A DNA stretch of 64,000 nucleotides from Streptomyces sp. CB02400 (GCF_001905725.1 NZ_LIWB01000005.1:124001-188000); one strand, 5' to 3'; positions 9,323 through 18,586 are shown, counted from the first letter of the stretch. The notes: generated by a model not told the origin, from the letters alone. A program made the numbers and translations.

Positions 9323-9915
9323 GGGGCTCCGTCGACGGGCTGGGCTCCTCGGCGCCGATCGGCGCGACGCTGCCCGCGATCTTCGCCGACGACGATCTGG
9401 CGCAGCGCTTCGTCGCCGGGCTCGACGAGGTCCTCGCGCCCTTCCTGGTCGTCCTCGACAACCTGGACTCCTACTTCGACCCCGCGCTCGCCCCGCTCGA
9501 CTTCACCCGCTGGCTGGCCGACTGGGTCGGCGCCGAGACCGACGGCATCGAGACCGACGGCGCCCCGGCGGACGGCCTCACGGGGGAGCAGCGGCTGCGG
9601 GCCGCCGTCGCCGCCGCCACCTACCTGCACCGGGTACGGGGCACCCGGCGCGGCCTGTCCGAAGCGGTGCGCCTGGTCTTCGGCGTGACACCGCGGATCA
9701 CCGAGAGCGGCGCCGCCGAGTGGCACGCCCGCCCGCTCGGTCCGGTGCCCGGCGACCGCCGCCCGCACCTGCACGTCTCGCTGGCGCTGCCCGACCCGAC
9801 CGCCGCCGACACCCACCGGCTGGACACCCTGGTCGCGGCCGCCCGCCCCGCCCACATGCCCTACACGGTCGAGGTCACCGCCGCGACCGCCGCCGAAAGG
9901 ACCACCGACAGATGA
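9319..9915 (+). CDS. CIS baseplate protein, phage tail protein I (gpI/Afp12-like)
   Basis: 198 residues from GTG 9319 (GTGA overlap with the preceding stop). Signatures of the gpI/gp7-type wedge partner are present: DLAQRFVAGLDEVLAPFLVV and PLDFTRWLADWVG. RLRAAVAAATYLHRVRGTRR and LVFGVTPRITE follow. Members pair with the gpJ-like protein in the baseplate wedge. Its TGA overlaps the ATG of the zinc-ribbon membrane gene, so that gene belongs to the CIS operon rather than following it by chance. Confidence 0.92.
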   Translation: MRGSVDGLGSSAPIGATLPAIFADDDLAQRFVAGLDEVLAPFLVVLDNLDSYFDPALAPLDFTRWLADWVGAETDGIETDGAPADGLTGEQRLRAAVAAATYLHRVRGTRRGLSEAVRLVFGVTPRITESGAAEWHARPLGPVPGDRRPHLHVSLALPDPTAADTHRLDTLVAAARPAHMPYTVEVTAATAAERTTDR

Positions 9916-11396
9916 CCAGCCAGTCCTCCGGACCCGGCCGGGCCGCCCCCAGCTGCGCCGAGTGCGGCACCCCGGCGGAGCCCGGCCAGTCCTTCTGCGA
10001 CTCCTGCGGAGCGGTCCTCGGCTGGGCCGACGACGGCCGGCCGGGACGCACCGAGCCCACGGCACGGACCACGACGGCCCCCGGCGCCGGTACCGGTACC
10101 AGTACCGGGTCCGCCCGGACCGACGCCGGCCACGGGGACGGCTCCGACGACCGGGGCCGTACCGCGATACCGCGGCCCCGTACGGCACCGGCAGCAGCCC
10201 CAGCAGCGGCACCGGCAGCGACGTCACGTGCCGACGACCGGGCCGCCGTACCGGAAACGCCCCCGCCCCACACCCCGTACGGACACGACAACGGACACGA
10301 CAACGGGCACGACGACGGACCGGACCACGTCACCGGAACCGCCACCACCGCACCCGACCGGCCCCCCGTCACACCCCTCGCCCCCCACCCGGCCGACCCG
10401 CACGCCACGGCCCCCGACGACGACACCGAGCCCCTGCCGTCCGTGACGGACTCCCCCGAGCCACCGCCGCAGCACCACCACCGCCATGACGACGACGCTG
10501 CCGCCGCCGAGCGGGCCAGGTCCCTCCTCGTCCCCGTCGCCGACCCGGAGCCCCGCGCCCCGGACGAGCCCGCCGTCGCGCCGGTCCTGCCCGGACGTCC
10601 CGTCGCCCACCGCCCCCAGGTCCGCGCCGTGGGCCCGCAGTCCGACGCGGAGGGCGGCGTCCCCTGCCCCTGGTGCTCCACCCTCAACCGCCCCGAACGG
10701 CACTACTGCTCCCGCTGCGCCATGTCGATGACCCGCGGCGAGGACGTCCCGGGACGGCTGCCCTGGTGGCGCCGGATGTTCGGCGCCCGGGACGCCGAGT
10801 CGGCCTGGGCGGGCGAGCGCCCACGACTGCGCCGGGGCTTCGGCCACATCTGGAACTGGGTCGTCGCCGCCGTCGTCATCGGACTGGCCGTCGCCCTGAT
10901 CATGAACCTGGGCGCGATGGTCCAGGCCACCCGCGACCACTTCGCCAAGCGGGCCCCGATCGGCCCGTCCAGCGTCAAGGCGTCCCGCTCCTTCTCCGAG
11001 CACGGCGCGCCCCTCGCCTTCGACAAGCTCAACAACACCTGGTGGGGCCCCGGCATCGCGCAGGCCGCCGAGGGCGAATGGCTGGAGGCCACCTTCGACC
11101 GGCCGACCCGCCTGCTGGACCTCGTGATCACCCCCGGCACCTCGACCAAGCCGGACCAGCTCTCGAAGTCGGCGCTCCCGCGTCAGCTCGACGCCCAGAT
11201 CACCCTCGCCGACGGCGAGAAGATCACCCGCACCATCACCCTGGACCAGGGTGCCGGTGGTCAGCGCCGCAAGTTCCGGGTCGGTGAGGTGACCGCCGTG
11301 CGCTTCGTCCTGCGCTCGGCCTACGGCGCCGACCCGAAGAAGCAGGTGGCGATCGCCGAGATCGAGTTCTTCGGCCCTTCGAGCAACAACACCTAG
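9912..11396 (+). CDS. cisA: CIS-coupled membrane protein with two zinc ribbons and an extracytoplasmic glycan-binding domain (CisA-like)
   Basis: 494 residues. Two CxxC...CxxC zinc ribbons are visible (CAECGTPAEPGQSFCDSCG at about 16-34 and CPWCSTLNRPERHYCSRC at about 254-271), separated by a disordered Pro/Asp/His-rich linker. One membrane helix follows (about 314-340, VVAAVVIGLAVALIM). The C-terminal 130 residues are a discoidin/NADase-type glycan-binding fold (FDKLNNTWWGPG, AIAEIEFFG). The topology suggests ribbons inside and the lectin-like domain outside. The start overlaps the gpI gene (ATGA). This fits the reported Streptomyces CIS membrane adaptor CisA; the symbol is assigned from architecture and position only. 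Confidence 0.75.
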   Translation: MTSQSSGPGRAAPSCAECGTPAEPGQSFCDSCGAVLGWADDGRPGRTEPTARTTTAPGAGTGTSTGSARTDAGHGDGSDDRGRTAIPRPRTAPAAAPAAAPAATSRADDRAAVPETPPPHTPYGHDNGHDNGHDDGPDHVTGTATTAPDRPPVTPLAPHPADPHATAPDDDTEPLPSVTDSPEPPPQHHHRHDDDAAAAERARSLLVPVADPEPRAPDEPAVAPVLPGRPVAHRPQVRAVGPQSDAEGGVPCPWCSTLNRPERHYCSRCAMSMTRGEDVPGRLPWWRRMFGARDAESAWAGERPRLRRGFGHIWNWVVAAVVIGLAVALIMNLGAMVQATRDHFAKRAPIGPSSVKASRSFSEHGAPLAFDKLNNTWWGPGIAQAAEGEWLEATFDRPTRLLDLVITPGTSTKPDQLSKSALPRQLDAQITLADGEKITRTITLDQGAGGQRRKFRVGEVTAVRFVLRSAYGADPKKQVAIAEIEFFGPSSNNT

Positions 11397-11617
11397 GGGC
11401 CACCGGGGCCGGCTCCACGCCCGCCCCGGCTTCACCGTTTCGCCATTTCCCTATTTCGACATGTTCACGTACAACCCTCGGGTCCGCTCGGAGGTCTCTT
11501 GATCGGCGATCACCCATGAACCACAGGACAACTCGGGGCGAACACGGGTGACATGCCGCACCAGCATCCGTGGACGGCCGTACCCGGCGGCCGTCCCGCA
11601 CACCGCAGGAGACCTCC
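11397..11617. other. Intergenic leader between CIS operon and FG-GAP genes
   Basis: 221 bases without a gene. The stretch at about 11430-11470 is clearly richer in A and T than its surroundings and probably holds the promoter of the FG-GAP genes. No clear -35/-10 pair or strong terminator could be fixed by eye. Confidence 0.35.
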
Positions 11618-13072
11618 TTGCACAAGAACCTCCGCACCGCTCTCGCGACCGCCACCGCGTCCGCGCTCACCGGCGGCCTGCTGGTCGCCATGGCCGGTCC
11701 CGCGTCCGCCGCCCCCTCGGGCATCGACAGCGACTTCAACGGCGACGGCTACCGGGACGTCGCCGTCACCGCCCCCCTCGCCTCCGTGAGCGGCAAGGGC
11801 AGCGCCGGTGCCGTGACGATCCTCTACGGCTCCCCCCAGGGCGCCGGCGCGAGCAAGACCCAGACCCTCACCCAGGACAGCGCGGGCGTCCCCGGCGCCG
11901 CCGAGAAGGACGACCAGTTCGGCGCCCACACCGCCCCCGGCGACTTCAACGGCGACGGCTACGCCGACCTGGCCGTGGGCGCCCCGGGCGAGGACGCGGG
12001 CACCGACGCCAACGGCGGCACCGTCGTCATCCTGTGGGGCGGCTCCGGCGGCCTGGCCGGCGGCACCACCGTGTCCGACCCCACCCGCTCCATCCACGAC
12101 TGGTTCGGCCAGGTGGTCGCCGCCGGCGACTACGACGGCGACGGCAAGGCCGACCTCGCGATCGCCTCGGACATCAACAAGATCGACATCTACCGCGGCG
12201 GCTTCACCAAGTCCGGCTCCACCGGCGGCCGCTACACCGTCACCGCGCCCATCCTGAAGGTCTCGGGCACCGACATCTTCAACCTCACCCCCGGCGACAC
12301 CAACGCCGACGGCCGCACCGACCTGGTCGTCGACGGCTTCGAGGGCGACAGCCAGAGCGACTACTCGTACAACGCCAACTACTGGCTGCCCGGCTCCTCC
12401 TCCGGAATCACCACCTCCGGCGCCCAGAAGCTCCCCGCCGGCGTCATCTCCGACATCGGCGACGTGAACGGCGACGACTACGGCGACATCGTCATCGGCA
12501 ACTCGTGGGACCCCGGCACGGAGACCCCGGGCACCGCCAAGGGCGGATCGGTGGACGTCGTCTACGGCACGTCGTACGGCCCCGACGGCATCGAGCGCGT
12601 CAACCAGAACACCGCCGGCGTGCCCGGCAGCAACGAGACCGGCGACAACTTCGGCTACGAGGTCACCCTCGGCGACATCAACGGCGACGGCCACGACGAC
12701 CTCGTCATCGGCGCGCCGGGCGAGGACCTGGGCGAGTTCAAGGACGCCGGCATGGTCACCGTGATCTACGGCGGGGCCGCCGGCCTCCTGGAGACCGGCT
12801 CCCAGTCCCTGCACCAGGACACCCCGGGCGTCCCCGGCGGCAACGAGGAGGGCGACGGCTTCGGCGGCGAGGTCCTCCTCTCCGACGTCACCGGCGACGG
12901 AAAGGCCGACCTGACCGTCGGCATCCCGTGGGAGAACGACTCCAACGGTCAGGCCGTCACCTTCAACTCCGACGGCCTGAAGATCAACGCCACCGGCCGC
13001 GGCATCGGCCTCGGCACCGTCGGCCTGTCGTCGGCGGGCTACCCGATGTACGGCTTCCACGTCAACGGCTGA
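11618..13072 (+). CDS. Secreted FG-GAP (integrin-like) seven-repeat protein 1
   Basis: 484 residues from TTG 11618; a GGAG Shine-Dalgarno six bases upstream decides this start. A Sec signal peptide (residues 1-31, ending PASAAPS) precedes seven FG-GAP units with calcium loops such as DFNGDGYRDVAV, DYDGDGKADLAIAS and DINGDGHDDLVIGAPGED. This predicts a calcium-binding seven-bladed beta-propeller exported from the cell. No enzyme motif or anchor is seen. Proteins of this kind act in adhesion, carbohydrate binding or as extracellular scaffolds; the target is unknown. It lies directly downstream of the CIS operon in the same direction. Confidence 0.9.
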   Translation: MHKNLRTALATATASALTGGLLVAMAGPASAAPSGIDSDFNGDGYRDVAVTAPLASVSGKGSAGAVTILYGSPQGAGASKTQTLTQDSAGVPGAAEKDDQFGAHTAPGDFNGDGYADLAVGAPGEDAGTDANGGTVVILWGGSGGLAGGTTVSDPTRSIHDWFGQVVAAGDYDGDGKADLAIASDINKIDIYRGGFTKSGSTGGRYTVTAPILKVSGTDIFNLTPGDTNADGRTDLVVDGFEGDSQSDYSYNANYWLPGSSSGITTSGAQKLPAGVISDIGDVNGDDYGDIVIGNSWDPGTETPGTAKGGSVDVVYGTSYGPDGIERVNQNTAGVPGSNETGDNFGYEVTLGDINGDGHDDLVIGAPGEDLGEFKDAGMVTVIYGGAAGLLETGSQSLHQDTPGVPGGNEEGDGFGGEVLLSDVTGDGKADLTVGIPWENDSNGQAVTFNSDGLKINATGRGIGLGTVGLSSAGYPMYGFHVNG

Positions 13073-13095
13073 CCGTCCACGGCTGCTCGAACGCC

Positions 13096-13138
13096 CCGCG
13101 GGCCGGGACCGGCGATCACCGCCGGCCCCGGCCCGCGG
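13096..13138 (+). terminator. GC-rich hairpin after FG-GAP gene 1
   Basis: Perfect 12-bp outer stem CCGCGGGCCGGG / CCCGGCCCGCGG with further pairing inside. It sits 23 bases past the stop of the first FG-GAP gene. There is no T-run, as is common for Streptomyces terminators. Confidence 0.65.
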
Positions 13139-13191
13139 CGCACGAAATTCCCGCGCACCGCGCGCACCGGCCCTCTACGGTTCTCGATCAT

Positions 13192-13266
13192 GCGCCGTGC
13201 ACGCGCACGCCGCCCCCGCACCACCCACGCGCCGTGCGCGCACGCACGCCGCCCCCGCACCACCAC
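13192..13266. repeat. Tandem duplication of a ~37-bp GC/CA-rich unit
   Basis: Two near-identical head-to-tail copies (13192-13228 and 13229-13266), each beginning GCGCCGTGC and ending CCGCACCACC. They lie in the leader of the second FG-GAP gene, 60 bases before its ATG. It may be a recent slippage product or a doubled regulatory site. Confidence 0.7.
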
Positions 13267-13328
13267 GGCACGTCCCCCTCACCCTTCCGGCACGCCGCCC
13301 GCGTCCGGCCCCCGCAGGAGAACCCCGC

Positions 13329-14780
13329 ATGCACCAGCGCCCCGCCCGCCTCGCCCTGGCCACCGCCACCGCCGTCGCACTGACCGGCGGCCTGCTCGCC
13401 CTGTCGGCCCCTTCGGCCACCGCCGCCTCCGGCCTGGCCGGCGACTTCAACGGCGACGGATACCGGGACGTCGCCATCGGCGCGTCCAGCGCCGACGTGG
13501 GCTCCGTCCAGAGCGCCGGTGCCGTCGTCGTGCTCTACGGCTCGTCCTCCGGCGTCTCCGCCACGAGGAAGACCGTCGTCACCCAGAACTCCACCGGCGT
13601 CCCGGGCGCGGCCGAGACCGATGACCGCTTCGGCCAGAGCATGGCCGCCGCCGACCTGAACCGCGACGGCTACTCCGACCTCGTCGTCGGCTCCCAGTAC
13701 GAGGCCATCGGCGACCGCGACGGCGTCGGCTCGGTCACCGTCCTGTGGGGCGGCAAGTCCGGACTGTCCGGCGGCTCGGGACTGCCCCAGCCGTCCGGCC
13801 TCGCCGAGTGGGGCGGCTACTCCTCCGGCATCGCCACCGGCGACTTCGACGGCGACGGCGACATGGACGTGACCGTCACCGGCCAGAGCCACACCCACCT
13901 CTACAACGGCCCCTTCACCCGCACCGGCACCCCCGTGAGCCACCAGGGCGTCGACGAACTCGGCTCCACCTACGAGGTGTTCGCGGGCGACCTGACCGGC
14001 GACCGGAAGGCCGAGCGCGTCTACCCGTTCGGCGTCGACGGCGACTCGGCCGGCGACATCAGCTACTTCCGCCACGACCCGGGCAACTGGGACGCCCACC
14101 CCGAATCCGACTACGCCCGCGTCAAGCTCCCGCACGCCGACGGCTCGGACGGCGTGATCGCCGACGTCGACAAGGACGGCTACGGCGACCTCGTCCTCGG
14201 CGACTACGGCGACCCGAGCGACGGCAACTCGGTCAACGGCCACACCGGCGGGCAGATCACCGTCTGGTACGGCGGCCCGGACGGACCCGACCCCGACCAG
14301 AAGCCGACCGTGATCCACCAGGACACGGAGGGCGTGCCCGGCGGCGGCGAGTACGGCGACCTGTTCGGCGCCGCGCTGAGCGCGGGCGACGTCAACGGCG
14401 ACGGCTACGCCGACATCGCGGTCGGCGCCCTGGGCGAGGACCTGGGCACCAAGAAGGACACCGGCACCGTGACCGTCCTGTACGGCTCGGCCTCCGGCCT
14501 GACCGGCAAGGGCGCCAAGCAGTACTCCCAGGACACCGCGGGCGTCCCCGGCGCGAACGAGACCAACGACGCCTTCGGCATCTCCGTCCGCCTGGTCGAC
14601 CTCAACAAGGACGGCAAGGCCGACCTCGTCACCGGCGCCGGCTACGAGAACGGCTACGGCGCCATCACCGTCATGCGCGGCACCGCCTCCGGACTCACCA
14701 CCTCCGGCGCCGTCTTCCTCTCCGCCCGCGGCGTCTCCCTCCAGGGCAACGCCGGCTTCGCCTGGACGATCGCCCAGTGA
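13329..14780 (+). CDS. Secreted FG-GAP (integrin-like) seven-repeat protein 2
   Basis: 483 residues from ATG 13329 with RBS GCAGGAGA. The upstream in-frame GTG/ATG codons lie in low-complexity leader and lack an RBS. The signal peptide ends near SATAASG (about residue 33). Seven FG-GAP blades follow, including DFNGDGYRDVAIG, DVDKDGYGDLVLG and DVNGDGYADIAVG. Blade four (DLTGDRKAERVYP) has lost part of its calcium loop. It is clearly paralogous to the genes on either side, the product of local tandem duplication. It probably shares a transcript with the third copy, 38 bases downstream. Confidence 0.9.
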   Translation: MHQRPARLALATATAVALTGGLLALSAPSATAASGLAGDFNGDGYRDVAIGASSADVGSVQSAGAVVVLYGSSSGVSATRKTVVTQNSTGVPGAAETDDRFGQSMAAADLNRDGYSDLVVGSQYEAIGDRDGVGSVTVLWGGKSGLSGGSGLPQPSGLAEWGGYSSGIATGDFDGDGDMDVTVTGQSHTHLYNGPFTRTGTPVSHQGVDELGSTYEVFAGDLTGDRKAERVYPFGVDGDSAGDISYFRHDPGNWDAHPESDYARVKLPHADGSDGVIADVDKDGYGDLVLGDYGDPSDGNSVNGHTGGQITVWYGGPDGPDPDQKPTVIHQDTEGVPGGGEYGDLFGAALSAGDVNGDGYADIAVGALGEDLGTKKDTGTVTVLYGSASGLTGKGAKQYSQDTAGVPGANETNDAFGISVRLVDLNKDGKADLVTGAGYENGYGAITVMRGTASGLTTSGAVFLSARGVSLQGNAGFAWTIAQ

Positions 14781-14818
14781 TCCCCCGCCCGCTTCCGCAC
14801 GCCGCCCCGAGGTCCCCC

Positions 14819-16243
14819 ATGCGCCTGCGCACCGCCGCGATCACCCTCGCCGTTGCCGCCCTGACCCCGTTCGCCCTCACGGCCCCCGCCGCGCACGCCG
14901 CCACGGCCGCCGTCCCGTACGACTTCAACGGCGACGGCCGCACCGACCTGGCGATCGGCGCCCCGGACGCCACCGTCGGCGGCCACGCGAAGGCGGGCGC
15001 CGTCTCCGTCGTGTACGGCGGCGCCGGCGGCCCGAACACCTCGGCCCGCGCCCTGATCACCCAGAACACCGCCGGGGTCCCCGGCGCCCCCGAGGCCGGC
15101 GACGCCTTCGGAGCCGCCGTGGCCTCCGCCGACCTGAACACCGACGGCTACGCCGACCTCCTGGTCGGCGTCCCCGGCGAGGACGTCACCGGCGACACGA
15201 GCAGCGGCACGGCCGTCGTCGTCTGGGGCTCGAAGTCCGGCCTGTCCGGCGCCCGGTCCCTCTTCAGCTTCTTCGACGAGGACTACGACCACTACGGCCA
15301 GGCCTTCGCCACGGGCGACTTCGACGACGACGGCGACCTCGACGTCGCGGTCGGCTCCACCGGCCCGGTCGTCCTGTCCATCGTGAACGGGCCGGTCACC
15401 AAGACCGGCGCGCACAACGGCGGTTCCGGCTCGCGGTACGACTGGTGGTCCTCCTCGCCCGGCGTCACCCACCTCACCTCCGCGGACGCCCCCGGCGACG
15501 GCCGCGGCCCGGTGGTCCTGCACGGCCGCGCGGAGCACACCGGCGACGCCGCCACCTCCCTGGCCGACCTGCGGATCGGCAACTACACGGACTGGCTGCA
15601 GCGGATGCCGGCCGGGTACGTCTCCGCGGCCGGCGACATCGACGGCGACGGCCACCCGGACTTCGCCGTCGGCAACGACCGGGAGACCTCCGCCGACGCC
15701 GGGGGCGCGAAGGGCGGCAAGGTCACGGTGGTCTACGGCGGCCCGGAGGGCCTGGACGCCGACCGCGCCCCGCTCGTCCTCACCCAGGACACCGCGGGTG
15801 TCCCCGGCGCCTCCGAGACCGGCGACCTCTTCGGCAGCGGCGTCGACCTCGGCGACATCGACGGCGACGGCTACGCCGACCTCGCCGTCGGCGCCGCGGG
15901 CGAGAACAGCGGGGCCGGCGCCGTCACCGTCCTGTACGGCTCGGCCTCGGGCCTCACCACCGAGGACGCCCAGTACTACACCCAGAACACCGCGGGTGTC
16001 CCCGGCGCCTCCGAGACCGGCGACCTCTTCGGCACCCGCGTCGTCCTCACCGACCACACCGGCGACGGCCGCGCCGACCTGTCCCTGTCCGCGCCGGGCG
16101 AGAACTCCGGCGACGGCTCGGTCTGGTCCCTGCGCGGCTCGGCGACCGGCCTGACGACCACGGGCTCCCTCAGCTTCGGCACGGGCACGACGGGCGTCTC
16201 CGCCACCGGCACCCCCCACCTCGGCTCGGTCCTCGGCGGCTGA
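14819..16243 (+). CDS. Secreted FG-GAP (integrin-like) seven-repeat protein 3
   Basis: 474 residues from ATG 14819. The signal peptide is about residues 1-29 (APAAHAAT). Seven FG-GAP units are present, for example DFNGDGRTDLAIG, DFDDDGDLDVAVG and DIDGDGYADLAVG; the fourth (DAPGDGRGPVVLH) is degenerate, at the same blade that is weak in copy 2. That shared weakness suggests copies 2 and 3 are closest kin, or that the blade has a different role. A strong terminator follows 44 bases after the stop, so the FG-GAP unit ends here. Confidence 0.9.
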   Translation: MRLRTAAITLAVAALTPFALTAPAAHAATAAVPYDFNGDGRTDLAIGAPDATVGGHAKAGAVSVVYGGAGGPNTSARALITQNTAGVPGAPEAGDAFGAAVASADLNTDGYADLLVGVPGEDVTGDTSSGTAVVVWGSKSGLSGARSLFSFFDEDYDHYGQAFATGDFDDDGDLDVAVGSTGPVVLSIVNGPVTKTGAHNGGSGSRYDWWSSSPGVTHLTSADAPGDGRGPVVLHGRAEHTGDAATSLADLRIGNYTDWLQRMPAGYVSAAGDIDGDGHPDFAVGNDRETSADAGGAKGGKVTVVYGGPEGLDADRAPLVLTQDTAGVPGASETGDLFGSGVDLGDIDGDGYADLAVGAAGENSGAGAVTVLYGSASGLTTEDAQYYTQNTAGVPGASETGDLFGTRVVLTDHTGDGRADLSLSAPGENSGDGSVWSLRGSATGLTTTGSLSFGTGTTGVSATGTPHLGSVLGG

Positions 16244-16287
16244 CCGCCGTCCGGGCCCGGCGGCGCCTTCCCCGACCGACGCGGGTC

Positions 16288-16335
16288 TCCGTCCTCCGTA
16301 GGACCGGGCCGCCCCGGAGCCCTACGGAGGACGGA
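16288..16335 (+). terminator. Terminator of the FG-GAP gene cluster
   Basis: Perfect 15-bp inverted repeat, TCCGTCCTCCGTAGG against CCTACGGAGGACGGA, with an 18-base loop, located 44 bases past the third FG-GAP stop. Confidence 0.8.
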
Positions 16336-16442
16336 CGAACCGGCTGACGTCCCCTTAGGGGATGTCACAGCTCGGCAGCAAAGCCGGGCCCGAACGCCGG
16401 GGCCCGGCACGCGACCGGCCGGGACCAGGTACGTTCGAGGAC

Positions 16443-17378
16443 GTGGCTGGATTCAGGATCGGACGCGGCCGGAACAACAACGGCGCTCCTCACGCGCGAC
16501 CGCAACACCCCCCGCACGGGCAGCAGACGCCGCAGGGGCCGTCGTACGGCTACCCGCAGGCGCCACAGCCGTACCCGCAGCAGCCGTCGTACGGCCATGG
16601 CGGTGGTGGCGGTGGCGGCTGGCCGCAGGCGAACGGCGGCCCGGGCGGACCCGGCGGTCACGGCGAGCCGGAGTACTTCGGCGACGGCGCGTACCCGCAC
16701 GGCGCCCAGGGCGCCCCGCACGACCCGTACGCGGCCAACAACCCGGGGCACACCCAGGCCTTCTCGATCAACGAGGACCCCTACAACCAGGGCGACACCT
16801 ACCGCGCCGGCACGGCCCCGCCCCCCGGCCCGGCCGGCCCCCGCCTGCGCTGGAAGGACCTGCTCAAGGGCATCGTCCTGTCCCCCGCCCAGACGTTCCA
16901 CCAGATGCGCGACTACTCGATGTGGGGCCCCGCCCTCGTCGTGACCTTCCTCTACGGCCTGCTCGCCGTCTTCGGCTTCGACACCGCGCGCGAGGACGCG
17001 ATCAACGCCACGCTGTCGAACGCGATCCCGATCGTCCTGACGACGGCCGTCGCGATGGTGCTCAGCGCCTTCATCCTCGGTGTGGTCACCCACACCCTGG
17101 CCCGCCAGCTCGGCGGCAACGGCGCCTGGCAGCCCACGGTCGGCCTCTCCATGCTGATCATGTCCATCACGGACGCGCCCCGCCTGGTCTTCGCCATGTT
17201 CGCCGGCGGCGACGCCTCCTTCGTCCAGATCCTCGGCTGGGCCACCTGGGTGGCGGCCGGCGCCCTGCTCACGATCATGGTGTCCCGCTCCCACGACCTC
17301 CCCTGGCCGAAGGCCCTGGGCGCCTCGGCGATCCAGCTGGTCGCCCTGCTGTCGATCGTGAAGCTGGGCACGTTCTGA
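16443..17378 (+). CDS. Yip1-domain integral membrane protein
   Basis: 311 residues from GTG 16443 (VAGFRIGRGRNNN). This start is preferred over an upstream ATG because a GAGGA sits just before it and the preceding codons look like leader. Residues 1-130 are disordered and rich in Gly, Pro, Gln and Tyr. The Yip1 domain follows: a conserved amphipathic entry (KDLLKGIVLSPAQTFHQMRD) and about five membrane helices. Bacterial Yip1 proteins are membrane organisers of unknown mechanism. The gene ends at a bidirectional terminator and converges with the phosphoribosyltransferase gene. Confidence 0.88.
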   Translation: MAGFRIGRGRNNNGAPHARPQHPPHGQQTPQGPSYGYPQAPQPYPQQPSYGHGGGGGGGWPQANGGPGGPGGHGEPEYFGDGAYPHGAQGAPHDPYAANNPGHTQAFSINEDPYNQGDTYRAGTAPPPGPAGPRLRWKDLLKGIVLSPAQTFHQMRDYSMWGPALVVTFLYGLLAVFGFDTAREDAINATLSNAIPIVLTTAVAMVLSAFILGVVTHTLARQLGGNGAWQPTVGLSMLIMSITDAPRLVFAMFAGGDASFVQILGWATWVAAGALLTIMVSRSHDLPWPKALGASAIQLVALLSIVKLGTF

Positions 17379-17390
17379 CGCGGCGCACAT

Positions 17391-17426
17391 GAAGGAGGGG
17401 GCTTCCGACCGGAAGCCCCCTCCTTC
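17391..17426. terminator. Bidirectional terminator between convergent genes
   Basis: Perfect 15-bp stem GAAGGAGGGGGCTTC / GAAGCCCCCTCCTTC, six-base loop, followed by TTTC. It lies between the Yip1 gene (+) and the phosphoribosyltransferase gene (-). Confidence 0.92.
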
Positions 17427-17435
17427 TTTCCGCCC

Positions 17436-17933
17436 TCAGGCGTCCAGCACCTGCCCGGACCGCCTGACGACCGGCGGCTGAACGCTCCACGGGAAGTTGA
17501 TCCACTCGTCGGTGCGCTTCCACACGTACTCGCACTTCACCAGCGACTGCGTCTTCTCGTAGACCACGGCGCTGCGCACCTCGGCGACGGCGTCGAGGCA
17601 GAAGTCGCGTACGAGCTTGAGCGTCTTGCCGGTGTCGGCGACGTCGTCCGCGATCAGCACCTTCTTGTCGGTGAAGTCGATGGCGTTGGGCACGGGCGCG
17701 AGCATGACGGGCATCTCGAGGGTCGTCCCCACACCCGTGTAGAACTCGACGTTCACCAGGTGGATGTTCTTGCAGTCGAGCGCGTAGGCGAGCCCGCCGG
17801 CGACGAAGACACCGCCGCGCGCGATGCTCAGCACCACATCGGGCTCGTACCCGTCGTCGGCGATGGTCTGGGCGAGCTCACGGACGGCGACGCCGAACTG
17901 CTCGTAGCTGAGGTTCTCGCGCATGCCGCTCAC
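17436..17933 (-). CDS. Phosphoribosyltransferase (type I, purine/xanthine-like)
   Basis: 165 residues from GTG at 17933, overlapping the dcd stop (GTGA); an internal ATG gives [11 protein letters not shown] as an alternative start. The PRPP-binding signature [16 protein letters not shown] is intact, with an upstream [18 protein letters not shown] loop. This group salvages purine bases by transferring phosphoribose from PRPP, but the exact base is not predictable from the motifs. Coupling to dcd places it in a nucleotide-pool operon. The cytosolic product has no added domains. Confidence 0.88.
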   Translation of the reverse strand: MSGMRENLSYEQFGVAVRELAQTIADDGYEPDVVLSIARGGVFVAGGLAYALDCKNIHLVNVEFYTGVGTTLEMPVMLAPVPNAIDFTDKKVLIADDVADTGKTLKLVRDFCLDAVAEVRSAVVYEKTQSLVKCEYVWKRTDEWINFPWSVQPPVVRRSGQVLDA

Positions 17934-18505
17934 ACCTGCGTCCGGTGGAAGTTGAGGAAGGACCGCGAGGCCGTCGGCCCCCGCTGCCCCTGGTACCGCG
18001 ACCCGTAGCGCTCACTGCCGTACGGGTGCTCGGCCGGCGAGCTGAGCCGGAACATGCACAGCTGCCCGATCTTCATACCGGGCCACAGCTTGATCGGGAG
18101 CGTCGCGAGGTTGCTGAGCTCGAGGGTCACGTGCCCGGAGAACCCGGGGTCGATGAACCCGGCGGTGGAGTGCGTCACCAGCCCGAGCCGCCCCAGCGAG
18201 CTCTTCCCCTCCAGCCGCGAGGCGAGGTCGTCCGGCAGCGTGATGACCTCGTACGTGCTGGCCAGCACGAACTCACCGGGATGCAGGATGAACGGTTCGT
18301 CCCCCTCCGGCTCCACGAGCCGGGTCAGGTCCGCCTGCTCGACCGAGGGGTCGATGTGGGGGTACCGGTGGTTCTCGAACACCCGGAAGTAGCGGTCGAG
18401 GCGTACGTCGATGCTGGACGGCTGCACCATGGCGTCGTCGTAGGGATCGATACGCACCCGTCCGGCGTCGATCTCGGCCCGGATGTCCTTGTCAGAGAGA
18501 AGCAC
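17930..18505 (-). CDS. dcd: dCTP deaminase
   Basis: 191 residues from GTG at 18505, reading [17 protein letters not shown]; this is the conserved family N-terminus, so the longer in-frame extension is rejected. The trimeric dUTPase-fold motifs are present: [44 protein letters not shown] and the C-terminal [14 protein letters not shown] that closes over the site. It deaminates dCTP to dUTP for dTTP synthesis, and in actinobacteria some members also hydrolyse dUTP. The length is standard. It is the first gene of a two-gene operon. Confidence 0.96.
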   Translation of the reverse strand: MLLSDKDIRAEIDAGRVRIDPYDDAMVQPSSIDVRLDRYFRVFENHRYPHIDPSVEQADLTRLVEPEGDEPFILHPGEFVLASTYEVITLPDDLASRLEGKSSLGRLGLVTHSTAGFIDPGFSGHVTLELSNLATLPIKLWPGMKIGQLCMFRLSSPAEHPYGSERYGSRYQGQRGPTASRSFLNFHRTQV

Positions 18506-18586
18506 GCCCCGAGAATACGCAAGGCGCGCGGACCGGCCACAATCGGCCACCCCACGCGCCCTCGCTCTACCGCTTGCTACCGCTCG

